Assembly: GCA_963811595.1 (NCBI GenBank)
Contig: CAWERW010000005.1
Coordinates: forward strand, 124,001-188,000
Source of the DNA: DASQFQ01 sp963811595
GTDB lineage: Bacteria; Actinomycetota; Thermoleophilia; Solirubrobacterales; Solirubrobacteraceae
DNA length: 64,000 bases
Direction of reading: 5' to 3'
Shown: positions 1 through 7,705 of the stretch, piece after piece
How positions within the stretch are numbered: the first letter of the stretch is position 1
Layout: every line of letters begins with the position of its first letter
Notes under the pieces: model-generated
What the model was told of the DNA's origin: nothing
The model's database searches: none
The model's input: only the letters and a program-made list of their open reading frames with translations
Position numbers and translations under genes: made by a program

Positions 1-992
1 GAGCCGACGACGTCGATGTAGAGCGCGGACACGTCGCGCGTCTCGCCGCCGAGCGCGATCCCGTGCTCGAGCGCCTCGGCCGCCACGTCGGTGCCGACCT
101 GGCGGCCGTAGAGGTCGCGCAGCTGCTCGCGCTCGCGCAGGCCGGCGACCATCCCGTTGAAGCCCGCCTGCAGCCGGCCGATCTCGGAGCCGTCGTTGAC
201 CGGCACCGACGCGTCGAGGTCGCCCTGACTCACCGTGTCGACCGCGCGCCGCAGCTCGCGCACCCGGCTCGAGACGGACTGGGTCGCGAGCTTCGTGGCG
301 ATGAAGCCCGCCCCCAGGGCGGCGCCGGCCGCGAACCAGATCGGCGCGATCAGGTCCTGCGGGTCGGTCACGTCACGCCCGATCGGGATCAGGGCGATCA
401 TGAGGATCGGGACGCCGGAGCACAGCAGCCAGGTCAGCAGCAGCCGCGGGCCGATGCCGAGCGAGCGCGCCTCCGGCGGCGCGGAGGGATCCAGGGCGAG
501 CGCGAACGCGGGGCGCAGCAGGCGCTCGGTGATCAGGTAGACGGCAGCGGTGGTCGACAATCCGGCGAGCACGGTCGTGACCGCGACCTCGAGCATGAAC
601 TCCCACGACACGTCGAGGTTCGGCACCGCGAACAGCGGCACCGCGATCGCCCAGCGCACGAGCGTCATGCGCGCGAAGAACACCGGCAGGCGCATCACGG
701 CCTTGCGCTCCTTCGGCGTCGGCGGGCGACCGGCGGCGAGCCAATCGCGCATGCGCTCGAAGCGCGGCCGGGCGCGGCGCCACGACGTGAGGCCGCACAG
801 CAGCGTGTAGATCCCCACCGCCGTGAGCGCGAACTCGCGCGTGATGAGCTCCGAGTCCGTCTCCGGCGGGAACACGACCGTCATGTAGACGGCGAGCATC
901 GCCGCCGAGATCGCGTTGACCAGGAAGCCCGCGAGCGTCGCGCGCCGCTGGAGCCTCAGCGCCAGCGGGAGCCTGGAGTGGCACTCCACCAT
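1..992 (-). CDS. membrane-anchored class III adenylate/guanylate cyclase, C-terminus cut by window edge
   Basis: Read from 992 down to the window edge, the protein begins MVECHSRLPL and has several hydrophobic segments over about the first 230 residues. A HAMP-like linker follows (SRVRELRRAVDTV, then GDLDASVPVNDGSEIG). Next comes the start of a cyclase catalytic domain, where ALYIDVVGS matches the metal-binding beta-strand of class III cyclases; the window ends there. By family it should make cAMP (or cGMP) from NTP at the inner membrane, the HAMP passing a signal from the membrane part. An in-frame GTG at 1028 would add 12 residues; neither start has a clear ribosome site. Substrate is unknown because the specificity residues lie outside the window. 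Confidence 0.85.
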   Translation of the reverse strand, partial: MVECHSRLPLALRLQRRATLAGFLVNAISAAMLAVYMTVVFPPETDSELITREFALTAVGIYTLLCGLTSWRRARPRFERMRDWLAAGRPPTPKERKAVMRLPVFFARMTLVRWAIAVPLFAVPNLDVSWEFMLEVAVTTVLAGLSTTAAVYLITERLLRPAFALALDPSAPPEARSLGIGPRLLLTWLLCSGVPILMIALIPIGRDVTDPQDLIAPIWFAAGAALGAGFIATKLATQSVSSRVRELRRAVDTVSQGDLDASVPVNDGSEIGRLQAGFNGMVAGLREREQLRDLYGRQVGTDVAAEALEHGIALGGETRDVSALYIDVVG

Positions 993-1047
993 GAAATGGA
1001 TGATGCCCGCGCGGGGGCCGCGCGGCACCAGAACTGCGTGCGATGCG

Positions 1048-1343
1048 TCACACCTGCTGCATGTAGCGCTCGACCCAGCGGGCGGAGCGATCGTCCCCCT
1101 GCCGGCGCGCGGCGGCGCCGGGAAGCGGTCGGCGAGCGGCGCCGCGTCCGGGCGCCCTCCTCCAGGGCTTGCGGGATCGGATCGCTGCGGTCGGGCGTGC
1201 CCGGGTCGGTCGGCGCGAGGAGGCCGAGCAGGTCGGGGTCCGCCACGCCGTCGAAGTACTCTCGGGGCTGGCGCGGGAGCCCGGAATGCGCGAGGCGCTC
1301 GAAGAACTCCCGCGGCCGGCCTGCGACCCCGGTGCCCTCCACC
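1048..1343 (-). pseudogene. possible decayed 3' end of an unidentified gene
   Basis: This 300-base gap has no intact gene, but the minus strand holds protein-like sequence that changes frame twice. One frame reads REFFERLAHSGLP and then DPDLLGLLAPTDPG; a second continues with PLADRFPAPPRAG; a third ends GDDRSARWVERYMQQV with a stop near 1048. The composition looks coding rather than random, but I recognise no family. It could be a remnant disrupted by indels, or a real gene broken by sequence errors. Low confidence. Confidence 0.25.
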
Positions 1344-2642
1344 GTGAAGCCCAACATCGTGTACGTCCACTCCCACGACACCGGCCGCTACGTGCAGCCG
1401 TACGGGCATCCGGTGCCGACCCCGAACATCCAGCGGCTCGCCGACCAGGGCCTGCTCTTCCGCCACGCGTTCTGCGCCGCGCCGACGTGCTCGGGCAGCC
1501 GCGCATGCCTGCTCACCGGCCAGTGGGCGCACTCGAACGGCATGATCGGGCTCGCCCACCGCGGCTTCGCGCTGGACGACTACAGCCAGCACATCGTCCA
1601 CACGCTGCGGAAGGCCGGCTACTGGACGGGGCTCGTCGGCGAGCAGCACCTCTCGCGCGAGCCGGGCATGCTCGGCTACGACCACGTCGTCGACATCGAC
1701 AACCACCACGTCGAGGCCGTCGCGCCGGCCGCGCTGCAGCTGATCGCGGAGCGCCCGTCGGACCCGTTCTTCCTCTCGATCGGGTTCTTCGAGACGCACC
1801 GCGAGTACTTCGAGCCGACGTCGGTGCGCGACTCGCTGTACTCGCTCCCGCCCGCGAACCTGCCGGACACGGCCGAGACGCGCCGCGACATGGCGTCCTA
1901 CAAGGCGAGCGCGCGCTCGCTCGACCACGGCGTCGGCGCCGTCCTGAACGCGCTCGACGAGCACGACCTCGCCGACGACACGATCGTGATCCTCACCACC
2001 GACCACGGGCTCGCGTTCCCGGGCGCGAAGGCGACGCTGACCGACCGCGGGCTCGGCGTGATGCTGATCGTGCGCGGCCCCGGCGGCTTCCACGGCGGCA
2101 AGGTGTCCGAGGCGCTCGTGTCGCAGATCGACCTCTTCCCGACACTGTGCGAGCTCGCGGACATCCCGGCGCCCGGCTGGCTCCAGGGCCGCTCGCTGCT
2201 GCCGCTCGTCCGCCGCGAGGCCGACGAGGTCAACGACGCCATCTTCGCCGAGCTCACGTTCCACGCCGCCTACGAGCCCCAGCGCGCCATCCGCACGCAG
2301 CGCTTCAAGTACATCCGCCGCTTCGGCCAGCGCGAGCTGCCGGTGCTGCCGAACGTCGACGACGGGCCGACCAAGGACCTGCTGATCGCGCACGGCTGGG
2401 CGGAGCGGCCGCTCCCGCGCGAGGAGCTCCACGACCTGCTCTTCGACCCCGCCGAGGCCGCCAACGTGGCCGGCGAGCCCACCTACGCGGAGGTGCGCGA
2501 CGAGCTGTCGGCGCGGCTCGACGCGTGGATGCGCGAGACCGACGACCCGCTGCTCGCGGGCGACGTCGAGCCGCCGCCGGGCGCCGAGGTCACCGACCCG
2601 GACCAGATCTCCCCCGCGGACCAGCCGATCGCGCACCGGTAG
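1344..2642 (+). CDS. type I sulfatase family protein
   Basis: A 432-residue alkaline-phosphatase-fold sulfatase, expected to hydrolyse sulfate esters using a formylglycine made from an active-site cysteine. The start is GTG at 1344 (VKPNIVYVH, the usual first beta-strand); a GTG four codons upstream is equally possible. The cysteine motif is at about 49-53 (C-S-G-S-R) followed by ACLLTG, and a TDHG metal motif lies near residue 219. The third motif position is Gly, where the C-x-P-S-R consensus has Pro. No signal peptide is visible, so it is probably cytoplasmic. It resembles the choline-sulfatase/heparan-N-sulfatase-like branch, but the substrate cannot be told. A strong hairpin follows the stop codon. 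Confidence 0.85.
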   Translation: MKPNIVYVHSHDTGRYVQPYGHPVPTPNIQRLADQGLLFRHAFCAAPTCSGSRACLLTGQWAHSNGMIGLAHRGFALDDYSQHIVHTLRKAGYWTGLVGEQHLSREPGMLGYDHVVDIDNHHVEAVAPAALQLIAERPSDPFFLSIGFFETHREYFEPTSVRDSLYSLPPANLPDTAETRRDMASYKASARSLDHGVGAVLNALDEHDLADDTIVILTTDHGLAFPGAKATLTDRGLGVMLIVRGPGGFHGGKVSEALVSQIDLFPTLCELADIPAPGWLQGRSLLPLVRREADEVNDAIFAELTFHAAYEPQRAIRTQRFKYIRRFGQRELPVLPNVDDGPTKDLLIAHGWAERPLPREELHDLLFDPAEAANVAGEPTYAEVRDELSARLDAWMRETDDPLLAGDVEPPPGAEVTDPDQISPADQPIAHR

Positions 2643-2644
2643 TT

Positions 2645-2668
2645 GCAGGCCGCAACCCTGCGGCCTGC
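2645..2668 (+). terminator. hairpin terminator after the sulfatase
   Basis: Perfect 10-bp inverted repeat GCAGGCCGCA / TGCGGCCTGC with a 4-nt loop, starting two bases after the sulfatase stop. It lacks a clear U-tract, as is common in GC-rich actinobacteria. Confidence 0.6.
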
Positions 2669-2686
2669 TAGCTGTTGTGAACGCCG

Positions 2687-3973
2687 ATGTCCCGTGCCGT
2701 ACGCCTGATCCTGCTCGTTCTCGCGAGCGCGCTGATCCTCCCCGTTCCCGCCGCCCAGGCCAAGAGCGGCCCCTGCATGCCCGACTATCCGTACGGCGCG
2801 AAGTGCACGGTCTGGGAGGGCAAGGTGCGCTACGTCGACGACGGCGACACGCTCGACGCCGACGTCCCGCGCGACGGGCTCGGCGGCCTGCTGCGTGTGC
2901 GCATGATCGGCGCCCAGGCGATGGAGCAGACCTCCTACGGCGCCGCCTCGCGCGCCGGCGACTGCCACGCCGTCGACGCCACCAACCGGCTCGAGCAGCT
3001 CGTGCGGAAGTCCAAGAACCGCATCCGGGTCGCCTCGCTGTACCCCGAGAGCCGCTCGCGCGGGCGCCGGCTGCGCCACATCGCGGTCCGCCGCGGCGGG
3101 CGCTGGCGCGACGTCGGCCGCATCCTCGTCTCCGAGGGCCACGCGCTGTGGTGGCCGGGCCAGTCCGAGGACGCCGCCAACGTCCGCTACAGCATCCTCA
3201 GCCAGCGCGCCGCCGCCGCCGGACGCGGCCTGTTCCGCTCCAACTACTGCGGCGTCGGGCCCAACGAGGGCCACCCGATGCGGCTCTGGGTCAACTGGGA
3301 CGCCGACGGCGCGGACGACGAGAACGTCAACGGCGAGTGGGTCAAGATCCGCAACTACGACGGCGCCAACCCGCTCCCGCTCGGCGGCTGGTACCTGCGC
3401 GACTCGGCGCTGCGGCGCTACACGTTCCCGGCCCACGCGGTGATCCCGCCCGGCGGCTCGGTCACCGTCTACGCCGGCCAGGGGGGCGACTTCGGCAACG
3501 AGTACTTCTGGAACCTCACGAAGCCGGTGTTCGAGAACACCTCGCGGGACGACCGCGGGATCGGCGACGGCGCCTACCTGTTCGACCCGCAGGGCGACGT
3601 CCGCGCCTGGCAGATGTACCCCTGCCGCGTCAACTGCGCCGATCCCGCCCAGGGCTCGATCCACCTCGCCACCGAGCCGCGCGGCCGCGGCGAGTGGATC
3701 TCGGTCCGCAACACCGGCCCGGCCCCGCTCGATCTGGAGAACTACACGCTCAAGACGAGCCCCTACAGCTTCGCGTTCCCGACCGGCGCGATCCTCAACC
3801 CGGGCGAGACGATGCGGATCTACACCCAGGGCGACCCCGCCGACGACACGGCGTACGAGAAGCACTGGGGCATGACGAGGCAGATCCTCAACAACTCCGG
3901 CGACGTCGTCACCTTCTCGACGTACACGGACACGCAGATCGCGTGCACCGCGTACGGCTCGCGCTCCTGCTGA
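2687..3973 (+). CDS. secreted staphylococcal-nuclease-like protein with two lamin-tail domains
   Basis: A 428-residue exported protein. Residues 1-25 are a typical Sec signal peptide ending A-Q-A. Residues about 38-185 form an SNase-like domain: the KVRYVDDGDT strand, RVRMIGAQAMEQ carrying the equivalents of the catalytic Arg and Glu, and a basic SRGRRLRHI segment for the second Arg. Two LTD (lamin-tail) beta-sandwich domains follow: about 195-300 (ENVNGEWVKIRN, then LGGWYLRD) and about 315-428 (GEWISVRNTG, then LENYTLK). Thermonuclease-type enzymes cleave DNA and RNA with calcium. LTDs often accompany secreted bacterial nucleases and may position them on a surface. The ATG lies 18 nt after the upstream hairpin. 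A role in DNA scavenging is inference. Confidence 0.85.
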   Translation: MSRAVRLILLVLASALILPVPAAQAKSGPCMPDYPYGAKCTVWEGKVRYVDDGDTLDADVPRDGLGGLLRVRMIGAQAMEQTSYGAASRAGDCHAVDATNRLEQLVRKSKNRIRVASLYPESRSRGRRLRHIAVRRGGRWRDVGRILVSEGHALWWPGQSEDAANVRYSILSQRAAAAGRGLFRSNYCGVGPNEGHPMRLWVNWDADGADDENVNGEWVKIRNYDGANPLPLGGWYLRDSALRRYTFPAHAVIPPGGSVTVYAGQGGDFGNEYFWNLTKPVFENTSRDDRGIGDGAYLFDPQGDVRAWQMYPCRVNCADPAQGSIHLATEPRGRGEWISVRNTGPAPLDLENYTLKTSPYSFAFPTGAILNPGETMRIYTQGDPADDTAYEKHWGMTRQILNNSGDVVTFSTYTDTQIACTAYGSRSC

Positions 3974-3989
3974 CAGTAGGGTCTCGCGC

Positions 3990-5282
3990 GTGGCGGAGCG
4001 CCGGCGCGTATTGCTCGTAGGTCGCGGCGACCTCGCCGAGGAGGTCAACGCGGCGCTCGACGCCGCCGACGCCGAGGTGAACTGGCTCGAGGACGCCGAC
4101 GACGAGTCGCTGCGAGAGGCGGTCGGGGCGGGACCCGACATCGTGTGCGTGACCACGCGCAACGACGCGTTCCCGCTGCGGATGGCGCTGGCGGTGCGCC
4201 ATCTCGACGAGGACGTGCCGCTGCTGGTGACGATCTTCGACCCGGGGATCGCGCGCCAGATCCGCGAGACGATCCCGCATTGCCGCGTCGCGGCCCTGGC
4301 CGACATCGTCGCGCCGTCGCTCGCGGGTCCGTGCATCGCCGAGGACACGCTCGCCGTGCTGCGCGACGGCGAGCGCACCGTGGGGCTCGACGCGGAGCTG
4401 CGCGAGGTCGAGCTGCCCGAGAGCCCGACGCACCGGGTGAGGAGCCTCGCCACCGCCGTCTTCCGGCCCTACGACCGCAGCGCCGCGCTGCTGTTCTACG
4501 GCTTCATGGGGCTTGTGGCGATGCTGGCCTTCGAGCTGTTCGGGGCGATGATCGTGCTCGATCAGGGCTTCGCGGACGCGGCCTACGGCGCCACCAAGTC
4601 ACTGGCCACGGTGGGGCCGAACATCGCGGTCGACGACGGCCCGAAGTGGTTCAAGGTCGCGATCGCCGGATCGGTGCTGATCACGCTGCTGTCGGCCGCG
4701 AGCTTCACCGGCGGGCTCATCAACCGGTTCGTCGACACGCGCCTGACCGGCCTGATCGGCAAGCGCGCGGTGCCGCGGCGCGACCACGTGATCGTGATCG
4801 GGCTCGGCCAGGTCGGGCTGCGGCTGTGCATGCTGCTGCGCGAGTGCGGCGTGCTCGTCGTGGCGGTCGACGCCGACGAGGACTCGGAGACCGTCGGGCT
4901 CGCGCGCCGGCTGAAGATCCCGGTCGTGATCGGGCGCGGCGCCAACCCCCAGGTGCTGCGGCGGCTCTCGCTCGACTCCGCCCGCGCGCTCGCCGCGGTC
5001 ACGAACGACGACCTCGTGAACATCGAGGCGGCGATGACCGCGCGCTCGGTCAACGAGGACCTGCGGGTGGTGCTGCGCGCGGGCGACGGCGACGTGCTGG
5101 AGGAGACGCGCTCGCTCGAGCGGCTCGGCCACGTGGTCGACGTGCACCGGCTCGGCGCCGCCTTCATCGCGGGGGTCGCGCTCGGGTCGGACGCCGACAC
5201 GGTCGCGCTCAAGGCCGGCCGCGCCGAGCTGCTGCTGCCCGGCGGCGAGCGCGAGACGTCGCCGCTCGACGTCGCCCGCTGA
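3990..5282 (+). CDS. two-TM ion-channel-like protein with N- and C-terminal TrkA/RCK domains
   Basis: A 430-residue protein starting at GTG 3990. An N-terminal Rossmann domain (VLLVGRGDLAEE) is followed by a two-helix pore module at about 160-250, then a second Rossmann TrkA-N domain with the NAD motif G-L-G-Q-V-G near 271 and an acidic strand end (VVAVDAD). This is the layout of ligand-gated potassium channels and CASTOR-like channels, in which nucleotide binding gates the pore. The pore-loop sequence is T-V-G-P-N (207-211), not the potassium filter T-V-G-Y-G, so potassium selectivity is doubtful. It is convergent with rtcB and its stop lies 3 bases from that gene's stop. Confidence 0.8.
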   Translation: MAERRRVLLVGRGDLAEEVNAALDAADAEVNWLEDADDESLREAVGAGPDIVCVTTRNDAFPLRMALAVRHLDEDVPLLVTIFDPGIARQIRETIPHCRVAALADIVAPSLAGPCIAEDTLAVLRDGERTVGLDAELREVELPESPTHRVRSLATAVFRPYDRSAALLFYGFMGLVAMLAFELFGAMIVLDQGFADAAYGATKSLATVGPNIAVDDGPKWFKVAIAGSVLITLLSAASFTGGLINRFVDTRLTGLIGKRAVPRRDHVIVIGLGQVGLRLCMLLRECGVLVVAVDADEDSETVGLARRLKIPVVIGRGANPQVLRRLSLDSARALAAVTNDDLVNIEAAMTARSVNEDLRVVLRAGDGDVLEETRSLERLGHVVDVHRLGAAFIAGVALGSDADTVALKAGRAELLLPGGERETSPLDVAR

Positions 5283-5285
5283 GAT

Positions 5286-6560
5286 TCAATCTTTGTACGG
5301 ATCGAACGTGTCGGCGCCCGCCATCGCGACCCCGATCGGGCGCAGCGTGTGCAGGACGCGAACGGTGCCCTCGTGGTGGGCCAGCACCTCGTCGAGCCGC
5401 TTGTAGGCGCCGGGCGCCTCGTCGGCCGCGCCGCCGCGCAGCTCGATCCCCTTGGCCCTCAGCTCGGCCTGCACGGCCGGGAAGTCGATCTCGCCCTCGG
5501 AGATCCTGACCCAGCGCTTCGCGACCGGGCTGCCGCAGGCCGGGCACTCCGCGGGCTTCGGCGTCTTCGGCGGTTGCACCCAGTCGCACGCGCGGCAGGT
5601 CCAGCGCGGGCGCTGGCGGCCCGCCGCGCGGGAGCGCGACATCGCCCGGCCGGCGCCGTGGACGGTCGAGTAGAGCGCGTCACGGGCCGTGTCGGACTCG
5701 ACGCCTTCGAGGATCACCGCGGGCTCGCCCATCGTCGCGCCGACGAAGCCGCGCTGCCCGGGGAACGCAGGCGTCGCGCCCTTGCGCACGACCCACACGC
5801 TCTCGCCGCCGTGCTCCTCGCGCCAGGCGTAGTTGTGGTGGTTGTGGACCTCCTCGACCGCCTCGGCGCCGAGGATGCGGCAGACCTCCGCGCAGACGAC
5901 GTCGCGGCCGGCGTAGGCGTAGCGGCCGGCCAGCTTCATCGCCTCGGCGTAGCCGGCCCCGAGCTCCGATCCGGCGTGGAGCAGCACCGGCGGCGAGTCC
6001 ATCTCGCCCTCGGAGGCGCGGGCTGCGAACGGCAGGCCCTGCGCGAGCGCGAGGAAGCCGGATGCGGTCTTGTGTCCGAACCCGCGCGACCCGAAGTGCA
6101 CGCCGATCCAGACACGGTCCTGCTCGTCGGCGAACAGGTCGACGTAGTGGTTGCCGGCGCCGACCGTGCCGAGCTGCTTGGCCGCGAGGTCGCGCAGCCG
6201 GCGCTGCGGCGCGAACGCCGCGTCGCGGATCTCGTCGATGACGGGGTGGTCGCCGGCGCGGCCGTCGTTGCGGCCGACGCCGAAGCTGATGCGCTCGACG
6301 ATCTCGTCCATGATCCGCGGGAGGTCGGGCTGGACGTCGCCGAGCTTGACGTCGGTCAGCACCGCCTTGTTGCCGCACCCGATGTCGTAGCCGACGCCGG
6401 ACGGGCTCAGGTGCTCGCGGTAGGCGACAACGCCGCCGATCGGTTGCGAGTACCCCACGTGGCCGTCCGCGCACAGCACGCCGGTGCTGCCCTCCGCGGC
6501 GCCGACGCAGCGCTCGAGCTGCTCGATGGTCCGGGCCTCGTGGTCGCCGAAGATCCTCAT
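5286..6560 (-). CDS. rtcB: RNA-splicing ligase RtcB with a zinc-ribbon insertion
   Basis: A 424-residue GTP-dependent RNA ligase that joins 2',3'-cyclic phosphate (or 3'-phosphate) ends to 5'-OH ends with manganese. Visible signatures are DGHVGYSQPIGG, GYDIGCGNKAV (metal Cys near 62), GTVGAGNHYVDLF, HFGSRGFGH, and VHGAGR near 300, whose His forms the GMP adduct. Just after the active-site His, two CxxC pairs (CRAC near 322, CPAC near 339) form a zinc-ribbon-like insert not seen in the E. coli enzyme. The ATG overlaps the hutI stop by 4 nt, so it is translationally coupled as the last gene of the histidine-utilisation operon, an unusual partnership. Confidence 0.93.
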   Translation of the reverse strand: MRIFGDHEARTIEQLERCVGAAEGSTGVLCADGHVGYSQPIGGVVAYREHLSPSGVGYDIGCGNKAVLTDVKLGDVQPDLPRIMDEIVERISFGVGRNDGRAGDHPVIDEIRDAAFAPQRRLRDLAAKQLGTVGAGNHYVDLFADEQDRVWIGVHFGSRGFGHKTASGFLALAQGLPFAARASEGEMDSPPVLLHAGSELGAGYAEAMKLAGRYAYAGRDVVCAEVCRILGAEAVEEVHNHHNYAWREEHGGESVWVVRKGATPAFPGQRGFVGATMGEPAVILEGVESDTARDALYSTVHGAGRAMSRSRAAGRQRPRWTCRACDWVQPPKTPKPAECPACGSPVAKRWVRISEGEIDFPAVQAELRAKGIELRGGAADEAPGAYKRLDEVLAHHEGTVRVLHTLRPIGVAMAGADTFDPYKD

Positions 6561-7705
6561 CGTCCTCCGACCACGGTGGCGGCCACGAGCGGCACGCCGG
6601 GCCGGTAGACGAGATGGGAGTAGGAGGGCGCGGCGAGGATCGCGAGGTCGGCGCGGGCGCCGGGCGCGAGGTGGCCGACGTCGTCGCGGCGCAGCGCGCG
6701 AGCCCCGCCGCGCGTCGCCGCCAGCAGCGCCTCCTCCGTCGTCATGCGCATGTCGCGCACGGCGAGCGCGAGGCAGAACGCCATCGACGTCGTGTAGCTG
6801 GAGCCGGGGTTGCAGTTCGTGGCGATCGCGACCGTGGCGCCGGCGTCGATCACGCGCCGGGCGTCGGGATAGGGCTGGCGCGTCGAGAAGTCGGTGGCGG
6901 GCAGGAACGTCGCGACGGTCTCGCCACCCGCGAGCGCCTCGATGTCGGCGTCGGTCAGGTACGTGCAGTGGTCGACGGAGGCGGCGCCGAGCTCGACCGC
7001 CAGCTGCACCCCGGGGCCGGGGCCGAGCTGGTTGCCGTGGACGCGCAGGCCGAGCCCGGCGGCGCGGCCGGCCTCGAGCACGGCGCGCGACTGGTCGGCG
7101 TCGAACGCGCCGTCCTCGCAGAACACGTCGATCCAGCGGGCGAGCGGCGCGCAGGCGGCGAGCATCTCGCCGGTGACGAGCGCGACGTACTCGTCGGCGT
7201 CGGCGCCCGCCGGCACGACGTGCGCGCCGAGGAAGGTGACGTCGTCGGTGAGCCGGCCCGCCACCTCGCAGCTGCGGCGCTCGGTCTCGACGTCGAGGCC
7301 GTAGCCGGACTTGATCTCGAGGTGGGTGATGCCGGCGCGGCGGGCCTCCTCCCGCCGCTCCGTCGCCAGCCGCAGGAGCTCTTGCGTCGAGGCCGCGCGC
7401 GTCGCGTCGGTGGTCACGCGGATGCCGCCCGCGGCGTACGGCGCGCCGGCCATCCGCGCCGCGAACTCGTCGCCGCGGTCGCCCGCGAACACGAGGTGCG
7501 TGTGCGAGTCGACGAAGCCCGGGATCACGCAGCGGCCGCCCGCGTCGATGCGCTCGTCGCCGGCCGCGCCCGCGCGCTCGATCGCGGCGACGCGGCCGTC
7601 CTCGATCACGAGCGCCGCGTCGCGCACGAGCCCGAGCGGGCCTTCGCCGAGCGACTCGTCGTTCGTGACGAGCAGGCCGATGTCGTCGACGACGAGCGCG
7701 CTCAC
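6557..7705 (-). CDS. hutI: imidazolonepropionase
   Basis: A 382-residue amidohydrolase that opens 4-imidazolone-5-propionate to N-formimidoyl-L-glutamate, the third step of histidine degradation. The metal pair H-T-H is at 68-70 (FVDSHTHLVFAG). GGIRVTTDATR, ITHLEIKSGYGLD, RVHGNQLG (metal His), SVDHCTYL and TNCNPGS are all classic HutI blocks. The GTG start overlaps the hutF stop by 4 nt. Length matches the family (about 400). The next step is supplied by the adjacent hutF. Cytoplasmic. Confidence 0.95.
   Translation of the reverse strand: MSALVVDDIGLLVTNDESLGEGPLGLVRDAALVIEDGRVAAIERAGAAGDERIDAGGRCVIPGFVDSHTHLVFAGDRGDEFAARMAGAPYAAGGIRVTTDATRAASTQELLRLATERREEARRAGITHLEIKSGYGLDVETERRSCEVAGRLTDDVTFLGAHVVPAGADADEYVALVTGEMLAACAPLARWIDVFCEDGAFDADQSRAVLEAGRAAGLGLRVHGNQLGPGPGVQLAVELGAASVDHCTYLTDADIEALAGGETVATFLPATDFSTRQPYPDARRVIDAGATVAIATNCNPGSSYTTSMAFCLALAVRDMRMTTEEALLAATRGGARALRRDDVGHLAPGARADLAILAAPSYSHLVYRPGVPLVAATVVGGR

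Noticed and set aside
972..990. Palindrome TGGAGTG-G-CACTCCA near the cyclase start
   Set aside because: It lies just inside the coding region, is short, and has no promoter context; chance cannot be excluded.
63..1343. Open frame continuous with the sulfatase on its 5' side
   Set aside because: The translation is Arg/Ala-rich with no signature, runs antisense to the cyclase, and the sulfatase fold begins at VKPNIVYVH.
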